Assembly: GCA_011087745.1 (NCBI GenBank)
Contig: JAALLB010000027.1
Span: 1-11,560 of the forward strand
Length of the DNA: 11,560 nucleotides
Direction of reading: 5' to 3'
DNA from: Hyphomicrobiales bacterium
GTDB taxonomy: Bacteria > Pseudomonadota > Alphaproteobacteria > Rhizobiales > Rhizobiaceae
Position numbers and translations under genes: made by a program. How positions within the stretch are numbered: position 1 is the stretch's first letter; each line of letters starts with the position of its first letter. Positions 1-7,007 of this stretch are shown here, one piece after another. The notes under the pieces are model-generated. The model had not been told where the DNA came from, searched no databases, and worked only from the letters and a program-made list of their open reading frames with translations.

Positions 1-48
1 GTATCATATCACACCAAAACATTCGGGTTTTGGAGTAGGATGGGTATA
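1..48. repeat. Left copy of a 48-bp perfect inverted terminal repeat
   Basis: Bases 1-48 are the exact reverse complement of 11510-11557. Identity stops at base 49 on the left (A against G). The repeat contains a small hairpin: CCAAAAC (14-20), loop ATTCGG, GTTTTGG (27-33). In the frame of the downstream exporter gene the repeat has a TAG at 36-38, so that gene cannot extend through it. Its origin is undecided: an assembly join at a shared graph node, the end of a mobile element present on both sides, or a true inverted duplication. Both copies end in TATA at the junction, which would also fit a TA-targeting element, but no transposase is present. Confidence 0.95.
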
Positions 49-80
49 AAGGAATAGAAAAGTTAAAAGGCCATCTTGCG

Positions 81-935
81 ATGTTACTTTTTGCTTTTCT
101 TATTGCTGGCTCATTTTCCATTGGGCATCTAGCAGCACCCTTCATTGACCCAATAGCGTTAAATGCTATTAGATTTATGGTTGCTGTGTTGTTCATGGGA
201 ACAATAGCATTCGTCGCCAGAAAAAATTCTCCATTGATTATTGAAGCGCCATGGAGGTTCTTAATTCTGGGTGCCCTGACAACAGCATTCTTTGTCACCA
301 TGTTTATTGCCCTACAAATCACCACGCCGATTTCTACAAGTGCTGTGTTTACATTGATTCCCTTTATGGGCGCTGGATTTGGCTGGCTCCTTCTAAGACA
401 AAACACCGCTTCGATTGTTCTAATAAGCCTGGCGATTTCTGCGGCCGGAGCAATTTGGGTAATATTTCGCGGCGATATGCAGGCAATGCTGAATTTTGAT
501 ATCGGCAAAGGAGAATTGATATTTTTTGGAGGTTCGATTGCTTATGCAGCCTATGCCCCATTAGCCAATAAATTCAGCAGAGGTGAGCCGCTTCTACACT
601 TTACATTTATGGTGTTTTTGGGAACCCTGCTTTGCCTATTTATGTGCGGGAACTCAAAAATTTTTCAAACAGACTGGTTTGCCCTTCCTGTCATTGTTTG
701 GATTGCCATTGGTTATCTGGCAGTTTTTCCGACTGCGGCTACATTCTTTCTTCTGCAGTTTGCGACTATGCGGCTACCAGCATCAAAAGTGTATTCGTAT
801 GGGTATCTAACACCGAGCATTGTTATTTTATACGAAGGATTGTTGGGACATGGCTGGGCTAACCCGGTAATTCTACTAGGAGCCGTAGTCACCGCCATGG
901 GGCTTTTGGTGATGGCTTTTGCACCGGATTCTTGA
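81..935 (+). CDS. DMT superfamily EamA-type transporter, possibly N-terminally clipped
   Basis: This is an inner-membrane protein of about ten hydrophobic helices arranged as two EamA repeats (roughly residues 1-130 and 145-280), the layout of drug/metabolite transporters that export small metabolites. The family signature 'IDPIALNAIRF' follows the first helix, and 284 residues is close to the usual 290-300. The substrate cannot be read from sequence. The ATG at 81 is the only standard start in the open frame. The codons just before it (51-80) encode GIEKLKGHLA, which resembles the start of homologues. The native start may therefore lie a few codons upstream and have been lost at the junction with the terminal repeat (48/49), where the frame meets a TAG at 36-38. 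I see no good ribosome-binding site before 81. The gene converges on the regulator with one base between the stop codons. Confidence 0.85.
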   Translation: MLLFAFLIAGSFSIGHLAAPFIDPIALNAIRFMVAVLFMGTIAFVARKNSPLIIEAPWRFLILGALTTAFFVTMFIALQITTPISTSAVFTLIPFMGAGFGWLLLRQNTASIVLISLAISAAGAIWVIFRGDMQAMLNFDIGKGELIFFGGSIAYAAYAPLANKFSRGEPLLHFTFMVFLGTLLCLFMCGNSKIFQTDWFALPVIVWIAIGYLAVFPTAATFFLLQFATMRLPASKVYSYGYLTPSIVILYEGLLGHGWANPVILLGAVVTAMGLLVMAFAPDS

Positions 936-936
936 G

Positions 937-1575
937 TTATTTTTGAGGCTTGAGCCCATTAACATAGAGCTGATCCAAAAACCTTGCCGCATCTTCAAAC
1001 CTGCCTGGACCTGATTGCTTCGGCCCGAGCACTGCTTTTACCTGAACGTCAAAGTCAGCATAATGTTGGGTAGTTGCCCATATTGAAAAAATCAAATGAT
1101 AGGGATCACATTTTGCAAGTTTTCCTGCCTTGATCCACGAAGTGATTACTGCAGCCTTTTCATCAACCAGCTTTTTCAAGTCCTTCAGTTCATCATGAAC
1201 TCTAGGTGCGCCTTGCAAGATTTCATTGGCAAAAAGCCGAGATTCCCTTGGAAAGTCCCGCGACATTTCCAATTTTCTTCTCATATAACTTTGAATTTCT
1301 GATAACGGCTCACCATCGGGGTCAATTTTGCGAAGTGGGTCCAGCCATTTATCCAAGAGCTGGTCGATCAAGATACGGATGATCGCTTCTTTGCTATTGA
1401 AATAATAGAGTAAATTCGGTTTTGACATTCCGGATATTTCAGCGATTTGATCTACCGTTGACCCTCGAAATCCATGCTGAGAGAAAATATCCAGAGCGCC
1501 ATTCAAAATTTTAATTTCGTTTTTTTGCTGAATTCGAGTGCGTTTTTTTGTTTTGGCAGATCTGGGGTTAGACAA
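937..1575 (-). CDS. rutR: RutR-like TetR-family transcriptional regulator
   Basis: A TetR-type repressor with an N-terminal helix-turn-helix (about residues 25-65, including 'GMSKPNLLYYFNSKEAI') and a C-terminal YcdC/RutR-type ligand domain. Matches to E. coli RutR as I recall it include 'LLYYF.SKEA', 'RLKLE.SRD.P'-like 'RRKLEMSRDFPRESRLF', 'IDEK/VDEKAAVI' and 'WATTQHYADF'. RutR senses uracil/thymine and controls pyrimidine degradation, which fits the divergent hydantoinase-type operon. I chose the TTG at 1573-1575 because AGAGG (1581-1585, read on the minus strand) lies 5 nt upstream and gives a typical 'MSNPRSAKTKKRT' start of 212 residues. The frame is also open to a GTG at 1597-1599 (220 residues). 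It probably binds the palindrome at 1672-1687 and represses the operon. It could be a paralogue with another ligand. Confidence 0.87.
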   Translation of the reverse strand: MSNPRSAKTKKRTRIQQKNEIKILNGALDIFSQHGFRGSTVDQIAEISGMSKPNLLYYFNSKEAIIRILIDQLLDKWLDPLRKIDPDGEPLSEIQSYMRRKLEMSRDFPRESRLFANEILQGAPRVHDELKDLKKLVDEKAAVITSWIKAGKLAKCDPYHLIFSIWATTQHYADFDVQVKAVLGPKQSGPGRFEDAARFLDQLYVNGLKPQK

Positions 1576-1644
1576 AATGACCTCTATTAATTTGAACACA
1601 AGAAAGAGTTGTGAATTAATCTTCTTGAAATTGCATTTTTCACC

Positions 1645-1672
1645 TTGAGAGTCGATGCAAAACCTGTAATAT
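1645..1672 (+). promoter_or_regulatory. Predicted sigma-70 promoter of the catabolic operon
   Basis: TTGAGA (1645-1650) and TAATAT (1667-1672) are separated by 16 bp, a good match to -35 and -10 elements. Transcription would begin near 1678-1680, inside the palindrome at 1672-1687, about 45 nt before the ATG at 1725. This is a prediction from consensus only. Confidence 0.55.
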
Positions 1673-1687
1673 TTACCAGACGGTAAA
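1672..1687. promoter_or_regulatory. Palindromic operator, probably for the RutR-like regulator
   Basis: TTTACCA-GA-CGGTAAA is a 7-2-7 inverted repeat, perfect over its outer six bases on each side. The E. coli RutR box is TTGACCA-NN-TGGTCAA, with the same spacing and similar half-sites. It lies between the divergent regulator gene and the operon and overlaps the predicted -10/+1 region, a classical position for repression. I found no second copy in the window. That this site is bound by the neighbouring regulator is inference. Confidence 0.65.
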
Positions 1688-1709
1688 AAATTTCAAGTTT
1701 GCATATCTT

Positions 1710-1716
1710 GGGAGGG
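1710..1716 (+). promoter_or_regulatory. Strong ribosome-binding site of the M20 amidohydrolase gene
   Basis: GGGAGGG is placed 8 nt before the ATG at 1725. It is the strongest Shine-Dalgarno sequence in the window and supports that start codon, although the frame is also free of other plausible starts nearby. Confidence 0.75.
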
Positions 1717-1724
1717 ATAAAAAC

Positions 1725-2975
1725 ATGGCTGCACCGGGAGAAAACCTTCGTATCGATGGTGATAGACTTTGGGACACAATCCATGAAATAGCAAAAATTG
1801 GCCCTGGCATAGCTGGGGGCAGCAATCGGCAAACTGTTACCGATGAAGATGCAGAAGGCCGTGCCTTGTTTCAATCTTGGTGTGAAGATGCGGGTCTGGC
1901 AATGGGCGTTGATCAGATGGGAACCATGTTCATGCACCGTGAGGGAACCGACCCAGACGCTCTCCCCGTCTATGTCGGTTCCCATTTGGATACTCAGCCA
2001 ACTGGTGGACGTTATGATGGTGTCTTAGGTGTTTTGGCCGGACTGGAAATTGTCAGAACACTGAATGATCTCAATATCAAAACCAAGCACCCCATTGTGG
2101 TAACAAATTGGACAAATGAAGAAGGCACGCGATTTGCTCCAGCCATGATGGCATCTGGAGTATTTGCCAAGGAGTTCACCCAAGATTGGGCTTATGCGAA
2201 AGAAGATGCCGACGGCAAAACATTTGGCGATGAACTAACCCGAATTGGTTGGCGGGGTGAAGAAGAAGTGGGCACTCGCGACATGCATGCATTCTTCGAA
2301 TTGCATATTGAACAGGGACCTATTCTTGAAGCGGAAAATAAGGATATTGGTGTCGTAACCCACGGCCAGGGTCTTTCCTGGACCCAAGTTACAATCACCG
2401 GTAGAGAAAGCCATACTGGTTCAACGCCAATGCCGATGCGTAAAAATGCTGGGCTTGGCATGGCACGCGTTTTGGAACTTGTTGATGAAATTGCCTGGAG
2501 CCATAAACCCGATGCTGTTGGTGCAGCTGGACATATTGATGTCTATCCAAATTCCCGCAATGTTATTCTTGGAAAAGCGGTATTCACTGTTGATTTGCGT
2601 TCACCCCAACTGGATGTGATTGAGGATATGGAAAAGCGCCTGGCAGTTGGAGCAAAGGAAATTTGCGACGCTATGGGTTTGGAAGTTGAACTGGAAAAAG
2701 TTGGTGGATTTAATCCGGTTGAATTTGATGAAAAATGTGTGACAGCAGTTCGCGATGCCGCTGAGCGCTTAGGTTATTCACACCGCAATCTGGTTTCAGG
2801 CGCAGGACATGATGCCTGCTGGATCAACCAGTGCGCACCAACCGCGATGGTCATGTGTCCGTGCGTTGATGGCCTAAGCCATAATGAAGCAGAGAAAATC
2901 TCTAAAGAATGGTCGACAGCGGGAGCAAAAGTGTTGTTCCATGCAGTGGTCGAAACCGCAGAAATCGCGGGGTAA
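1725..2975 (+). CDS. Zn-dependent M20 amidohydrolase (beta-ureidopropionase / N-carbamoyl-amino-acid hydrolase)
   Basis: A cytoplasmic M20/M28-fold hydrolase of the HyuC/PydC/allantoate amidohydrolase group. It hydrolyses an N-carbamoyl group to ammonia, CO2 and a free amino acid; with the adjacent dihydropyrimidinase the likely substrate is N-carbamoyl-beta-alanine. Binuclear metal ligands are recognisable: H87 in 'GSHLDT', D98 in 'GGRYDG', E133 in 'NEEGTRFAP', H194 in 'HIEQGP' and H386 in 'GLSHNEAE'. The lid/dimerisation domain lies around residues 215-330 with H230 ('GRESHTGSTPM'), and 'GAGHDA' (359-364) is also conserved. At 416 residues it is full length. First gene of the operon, 9 nt before hydA. 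Specificity between beta-ureido acids and N-carbamoyl-L-amino acids cannot be settled from motifs. Confidence 0.93.
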   Translation: MAAPGENLRIDGDRLWDTIHEIAKIGPGIAGGSNRQTVTDEDAEGRALFQSWCEDAGLAMGVDQMGTMFMHREGTDPDALPVYVGSHLDTQPTGGRYDGVLGVLAGLEIVRTLNDLNIKTKHPIVVTNWTNEEGTRFAPAMMASGVFAKEFTQDWAYAKEDADGKTFGDELTRIGWRGEEEVGTRDMHAFFELHIEQGPILEAENKDIGVVTHGQGLSWTQVTITGRESHTGSTPMPMRKNAGLGMARVLELVDEIAWSHKPDAVGAAGHIDVYPNSRNVILGKAVFTVDLRSPQLDVIEDMEKRLAVGAKEICDAMGLEVELEKVGGFNPVEFDEKCVTAVRDAAERLGYSHRNLVSGAGHDACWINQCAPTAMVMCPCVDGLSHNEAEKISKEWSTAGAKVLFHAVVETAEIAG

Positions 2976-2984
2976 GGAAAAGAT

Positions 2985-4442
2985 ATGTCTATTACAACGA
3001 TCAAGAACGGAACCATCGTAACCGCTGACTTGACTTACAAGGCGGATGTACAAATTGAAGGCGGTGTTATAACCGCCATAGGTCCAAACCTTTCTGGTGT
3101 AAATGAACTGGATGCAACAGATTGCTATGTTATGCCAGGTGGCATTGATCCACACACCCATCTCGAAATGCCGTTCATGGGCACCTACTCATCTGATGAT
3201 TTTGAATCTGGCACCCGTGCTGCTCTTTCAGGTGGCACAACCATGGTAATTGATTTTGCCCTACCCGCTCCTGGTCAATCGCTTCTGGAAGCAATCCAGA
3301 TGTGGGACAATAAATCCACTAGAGCGAACTGTGATTATTCCTTCCACATGGCAATCACATGGTGGAGTGAGCAGGTTTTCAACGAGATGGAAACTGTTGT
3401 TAAAGACAAGGGAATAAACTCGTTCAAGCACTTCTTAGCTTATAAGGGTGCTTTGATGGTGAATGACGATGAACTTTATTCCTCGTTCCAACGCTGCGCT
3501 GAACTTGGAGCAACTCCGATGGTTCATGCCGAGAACGGTGATGTAGTCGCTGAACTTTCCGCCAAACTTTTGGCAGACGGCAACAATGGTCCTGAAGCGC
3601 ATGCCTATTCCCGTCCTCCGCAAGTAGAGGGCGAAGCTACCAACCGTGCGATCATGATCGCTAATATGGCTGGTGCACCTTTATATGTTGTACACACTTC
3701 CTGTGAAGACAGTCACGAAGCAATTCGACGGGCTCGCCAACAAGGAAAACGGGTTTGGGGTGAGCCGCTCATTCAACATTTAACACTGGATGAGAGTGAG
3801 TATTTCAACAAGGACTGGGATCATGCAGCACGTCGCGTCATGTCTCCTCCTTTCCGAAACAAACAGCATCAAGATTCACTATGGGCTGGTTTACAAGCTG
3901 GCTCACTTTCCGTTGTGGCAACAGACCACTGCGCCTTCACAACTGAACAAAAGCGTTATGGCGTTGGTGATTTTACCAAAATTCCAAACGGCACAGGCGG
4001 ACTTGAAGATCGCATGCCGATGCTTTGGACATACGGTGTTGCAACAGGCCGGATAACCATGAACGAGTTTGTAGCGGTTACTTCGACTAATATTTCGAAA
4101 ATTATGAACATGTACCCGAAAAAGGGCGCAGTGCTTGTTGGCTCTGATGCTGATCTTGTTGTTTGGGATCCTAGCAAGGAAAAAACCATTGAAGCTGGCA
4201 ACCAGCAAAGTGCAATTGACTACAATGTATTTGAAGGCAAACACGTAAAAGGCTTACCACGCTATACTCTTTCTCGCGGACATGTCTCTGTGATGGATGG
4301 CGAAGTTCAAACGCAGGAAGGCCATGGTAAATTTATTAAGCGTGAAGCAAATGGAACTGTAAACAAGGCCCTATCCACTTGGAAAGAATTGACAAACCCA
4401 ACACCGGTAAAACGAACTGGTATTCCGGAAAGTGGGGTTTAA
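2985..4442 (+). CDS. hydA: Dihydropyrimidinase / D-hydantoinase
   Basis: A cytoplasmic TIM-barrel amidohydrolase that opens the ring of 5,6-dihydrouracil or 5-substituted hydantoins to the N-carbamoyl acid, the substrate of the preceding gene's enzyme. The complete binuclear metal set can be placed by analogy with Bacillus D-hydantoinase: H57 and H59 ('GGIDPHTHLEMP'), carbamylated K148 ('INSFKHFLAYKG'), H181 ('VHAENGD'), H237 ('VVHTSCE') and D314 ('VATDHCAF'). Substrate-contact residues Y153, S287 ('MSPPFR') and N335 ('PNGTGGLEDRMPML') are also present. The length of 485 residues is normal. AAGGA at 2974-2978 overlaps the previous stop and serves the ATG at 2985. A role in pyrimidine catabolism is favoured by the RutR-like regulator; a dedicated hydantoin role remains possible. 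Confidence 0.96.
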   Translation: MSITTIKNGTIVTADLTYKADVQIEGGVITAIGPNLSGVNELDATDCYVMPGGIDPHTHLEMPFMGTYSSDDFESGTRAALSGGTTMVIDFALPAPGQSLLEAIQMWDNKSTRANCDYSFHMAITWWSEQVFNEMETVVKDKGINSFKHFLAYKGALMVNDDELYSSFQRCAELGATPMVHAENGDVVAELSAKLLADGNNGPEAHAYSRPPQVEGEATNRAIMIANMAGAPLYVVHTSCEDSHEAIRRARQQGKRVWGEPLIQHLTLDESEYFNKDWDHAARRVMSPPFRNKQHQDSLWAGLQAGSLSVVATDHCAFTTEQKRYGVGDFTKIPNGTGGLEDRMPMLWTYGVATGRITMNEFVAVTSTNISKIMNMYPKKGAVLVGSDADLVVWDPSKEKTIEAGNQQSAIDYNVFEGKHVKGLPRYTLSRGHVSVMDGEVQTQEGHGKFIKREANGTVNKALSTWKELTNPTPVKRTGIPESGV

Positions 4443-4451
4443 TCGGCCTAT

Positions 4452-5234
4452 ATGTCTAATACAGTTGTTTCAACGCAAAACCTGAATCTAACATTTGAAA
4501 CAAATGATGGTCCGGTTCATGCACTAAAGGATATCAATCTTACTGTAGAGAAAGGTGATTTTGTTTCCTTTATTGGGCCATCCGGTTGCGGGAAAACCAC
4601 TTTCTTGCGCGTCATTGCTGACCTTGAAAAACCAACAGGTGGGACAATTTCTGTTAATGGGATGACGCCAGAACAAGCTCGGCAGGCCCGCGCTTACGGC
4701 TATGTTTTTCAAGCAGCATCCCTATTACCATGGCGCACAATTGAAAAAAACATTGCGGTTCCCCTGGAAATAATGGGGCTTTCAAAAGCTGATCAAGACA
4801 AAAAAATATCAGGCGTACTCTCTCTGGTCGACCTTAGTAACTTTGGCAAGAAATATCCTTGGCAACTATCCGGCGGAATGCAACAGCGCGCATCAATTGC
4901 GCGTGCGTTAGCATTTGATGCTGATTTACTTTTGATGGATGAACCCTTCAGCGCTTTGGATGAAATTGTTAGGGACCACCTTAATGAACAGCTACTGAAG
5001 CTGTGGGATACGACAAATAAAACCATTTGCTTTGTGACACACTCGATACCGGAAGCGGTTTATCTGTCTACCAAGATTGTTGTGATGTCTCCACGGCCCG
5101 GCCAAATATATGATGTTATTGAATCAACATTACCCAGAGAACGTCCGCTCGACATTCGTGAGAGCCAGGAGTTCCTGGATATCGTTGCGCGGGTCCGAGA
5201 TGGATTAAAGGCAGGTCATTCCTATGATGACTAA
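4452..5234 (+). CDS. ABC transporter ATPase, SsuB/TauB/ThiZ-like
   Basis: Nucleotide-binding subunit of an importer of the nitrate/sulfonate/HMP-riboflavin type. Walker A GPSGCGKTT is at 42-50, Q-loop Q87, signature LSGGMQQR at 139-146, Walker B ending in D163-E164 ('LLLMDEPFSALDE') and H-loop H197, all intact; 260 residues is typical. It starts 9 nt after hydA without an obvious purine-rich ribosome-binding site, so translation is probably coupled. Its last 11 bases overlap the first permease gene. Being in the same operon as hydA, it most likely energises uptake of a pyrimidine, hydantoin or related heterocycle; relatives are often annotated for hydroxymethylpyrimidine. Confidence 0.92.
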   Translation: MSNTVVSTQNLNLTFETNDGPVHALKDINLTVEKGDFVSFIGPSGCGKTTFLRVIADLEKPTGGTISVNGMTPEQARQARAYGYVFQAASLLPWRTIEKNIAVPLEIMGLSKADQDKKISGVLSLVDLSNFGKKYPWQLSGGMQQRASIARALAFDADLLLMDEPFSALDEIVRDHLNEQLLKLWDTTNKTICFVTHSIPEAVYLSTKIVVMSPRPGQIYDVIESTLPRERPLDIRESQEFLDIVARVRDGLKAGHSYDD

Positions 5235-5787
5235 GAACGGAAAAACCATACCCGTACTTACAGTCGTCTTGGCCATCATCGCCATATGGTACGCAAGTGT
5301 TGTTATGATGAATACCCCTTTTGTTTATGATCAAGCAGAACGGGCAAAGGTAGAGCCACCAGCATTTTCAGAGCTTATTTCTAAAACCATGGCGCAGGAG
5401 CGACCTGTTTTACCTGCTCCGCATCAGGTTGCTGAAGAAATTTATAAAACAACTGTCCTAAAAAAAATCACTTCGAAGCGATCATTAATCTACCATTCGT
5501 GGATCACACTTTCCGCCACCATGCTTGGGTTTATCATAGGTACCGCTCTTGGTATCGCGTTAGCGGTTGGCATTGTGCACAACAAGGCAATGGATAAATC
5601 TGTGATGCCTTGGGTTATCACCTCCCAAACAATCCCTATTCTGGCCATCGCTCCAATGATCATAGTTGTATTAAATGCAGCGGGTATTTCCGGCCTTTTA
5701 CCCAAGGCATTGATTTCAACTTATCTATCCTTCTTCCCGGTCGTTGTTGGAATGGTCAAAGGTCTTCGTTCGCCTGATTCAGCGTAA
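5224..5787 (+). CDS. ABC permease (first of pair), N-terminal part ended by premature TAA
   Basis: N-terminal 187 residues of a SsuC/TauC-type permease. There is one N-terminal helix (about 9-28), a non-membrane stretch, then the start of the transport domain ('LSATMLGFIIGTALGIALA', 'MPWVITSQTIPILAIAPM', 'LISTYLSFFPVVVGMVKGL'). The frame ends at TAA 5785-5787 after 'GLRSPDSA'. The very same frame then continues as 'LDLMHTYNAS...' to 6117, so the two pieces form one normal-looking 297-residue permease split by a single codon. CAA (Gln) to TAA is the simplest origin. The stop falls just before the EAA loop that docks to the ATPase, so this fragment alone should not function. Alternatives are a base-calling error or readthrough. 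The start at ATG 5224 (or ATG 5227) overlaps the ATPase end. Confidence 0.85.
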   Translation: MMTKNGKTIPVLTVVLAIIAIWYASVVMMNTPFVYDQAERAKVEPPAFSELISKTMAQERPVLPAPHQVAEEIYKTTVLKKITSKRSLIYHSWITLSATMLGFIIGTALGIALAVGIVHNKAMDKSVMPWVITSQTIPILAIAPMIIVVLNAAGISGLLPKALISTYLSFFPVVVGMVKGLRSPDSA

Positions 5788-5796
5788 CTTGATCTA

Positions 5797-6117
5797 ATGC
5801 ACACTTACAACGCTTCAACCTCACAAACTTTTTGGAAACTTCGCTGGCCGTCTTCCATGCCATATCTGTTTACTTCGCTGAAAATTGCTGTCGCGATTTC
5901 TTTGGTTGGCGCCATTGTTGGTGAAATGCCAACCGGCGCAGTTGCAGGGCTTGGAGCACGCTTGCTCGCAGGATCTTATTATGGGCAAACCATACAGATC
6001 TGGTCAGCTCTGTTCATGGCTGCAGCGCTGGCTGCTGTGCTCGTTATGTTGGTTGGGTGGGCCCATAATTATGTTTTGAAACGCATGGGCGAAAAACCTG
6101 AAGGAGCAATTGCATGA
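5797..6117 (+). CDS. ABC permease (first of pair), C-terminal part after premature stop
   Basis: This is the in-frame continuation of the permease that begins at 5224. It carries the EAA/coupling loop ('LMHTYNASTSQTFWKLRWP') and the last helices ('SLKIAVAISLVGAIVGEMP', 'IWSALFMAAALAAVLVMLV'). The ATG at 5797 is an internal methionine, not a convincing start: no ribosome-binding site is visible between the TAA and it. Expression as a separate protein would need reinitiation. It ends in an ATGA overlap with the second permease (6114-6117). Read together with 5224-5787 this is one broken gene. Confidence 0.82.
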   Translation: MHTYNASTSQTFWKLRWPSSMPYLFTSLKIAVAISLVGAIVGEMPTGAVAGLGARLLAGSYYGQTIQIWSALFMAAALAAVLVMLVGWAHNYVLKRMGEKPEGAIA

Positions 6118-6980
6118 CGCTAGTTCTTGTTGCTCTTGTTTTCTGGATTGCCATGTGGTGGCTCAATCAACGACTGGTTGCTGTTGATACAGGCTTTAAT
6201 CATTCCCTTGCTAGATCAATCAATTTTGCTGTGCCTCTCATATTCGGGGTTACACTACTGGTTGTTTGGGAACTCGTTGTGCGAGAGTTGCAAATCCCGT
6301 TTGTATTATTACCGCCCCCTTCCATGATCGGAGCGCGGATTGCTTCGTCATTGCCAACGCTTTGGGCTGACTTTCAACAAACGTTCTTAAAAGCAGTTCT
6401 TGCTGGATATATTTTGGGCTGTGGCTCCGGTTTTATTGTTGCGCTGCTCATAGACCGATCCTCATTTTTACAACGAGGTCTTTTGCCTCTTGGAAATTTT
6501 GTATCAGCGCTTCCAATCGTTGGCGTTGCTCCAATAATGGTGATGTGGTTTGGTTTCGACTGGCACTCAAAGGCTGCTGTTGTTGTGATCATGACCTTCT
6601 TCCCAATGTTGGTGAATACTGTACAGGGATTGGCCGCTGCAAATCATATGGAACGTGATTTGATGAATACTTACGCTGCATCCTGGTGGCAAACGTTAAC
6701 CAAATTGCGATTGCCAGCGGCGGCACCATTTATTTTCAACGCATTAAAAATTAATTCTACACTTGCGCTCATTGGTGCAATTGTGGCTGAATTCTTTGGA
6801 ACACCTATTGTCGGCATGGGCTTTCGTATTTCTAAGGAAGTGGGACGTATGAATGTCGATATGGTGTGGGCAGAGATAGCGGTAGCAGCACTTGCTGGTT
6901 CCGCATTTTATGGCAGTGTGGCGCTTGCTGAACGAGCCGTCACATTTTGGCATCCATCTATCCGGGCAAGTCGCAATTGA
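6114..6980 (+). CDS. ABC permease (second of pair), intact
   Basis: A 288-residue BPD-type permease, partner of the one beginning at 5224. It has hydrophobic segments at about 2-17, 37-55, 95-112, 125-145, 152-170 and 208-225, and further C-terminal helices. The EAA coupling loop is 'LMNTYAASWWQTLTKLRLP' (about 183-201), followed by 'LALIGAIVAEFFG'. The start ATG overlaps the previous stop (ATGA), which implies translational coupling, so an upstream premature stop may lower its expression. These importers normally use two permeases or a homodimer. An intact second permease leaves open whether the system can work as a homodimer. Confidence 0.92.
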   Translation: MTLVLVALVFWIAMWWLNQRLVAVDTGFNHSLARSINFAVPLIFGVTLLVVWELVVRELQIPFVLLPPPSMIGARIASSLPTLWADFQQTFLKAVLAGYILGCGSGFIVALLIDRSSFLQRGLLPLGNFVSALPIVGVAPIMVMWFGFDWHSKAAVVVIMTFFPMLVNTVQGLAAANHMERDLMNTYAASWWQTLTKLRLPAAAPFIFNALKINSTLALIGAIVAEFFGTPIVGMGFRISKEVGRMNVDMVWAEIAVAALAGSAFYGSVALAERAVTFWHPSIRASRN

Positions 6981-7007
6981 CGCCGGACACAACAGGGAGA
7001 CTATGAA

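Noticed and set aside
14..33. Hairpin CCAAAAC/GTTTTGG as an intrinsic terminator
   Set aside because: The stem is only 7 bp and AT-rich, and no T-tract follows on either strand.
1587..1985. A 132-codon minus-strand open frame across the regulator/operon intergenic region
   Set aside because: It covers the promoter and operator and the start of the M20 gene, and its translation shows no domain. It is judged a chance open frame.
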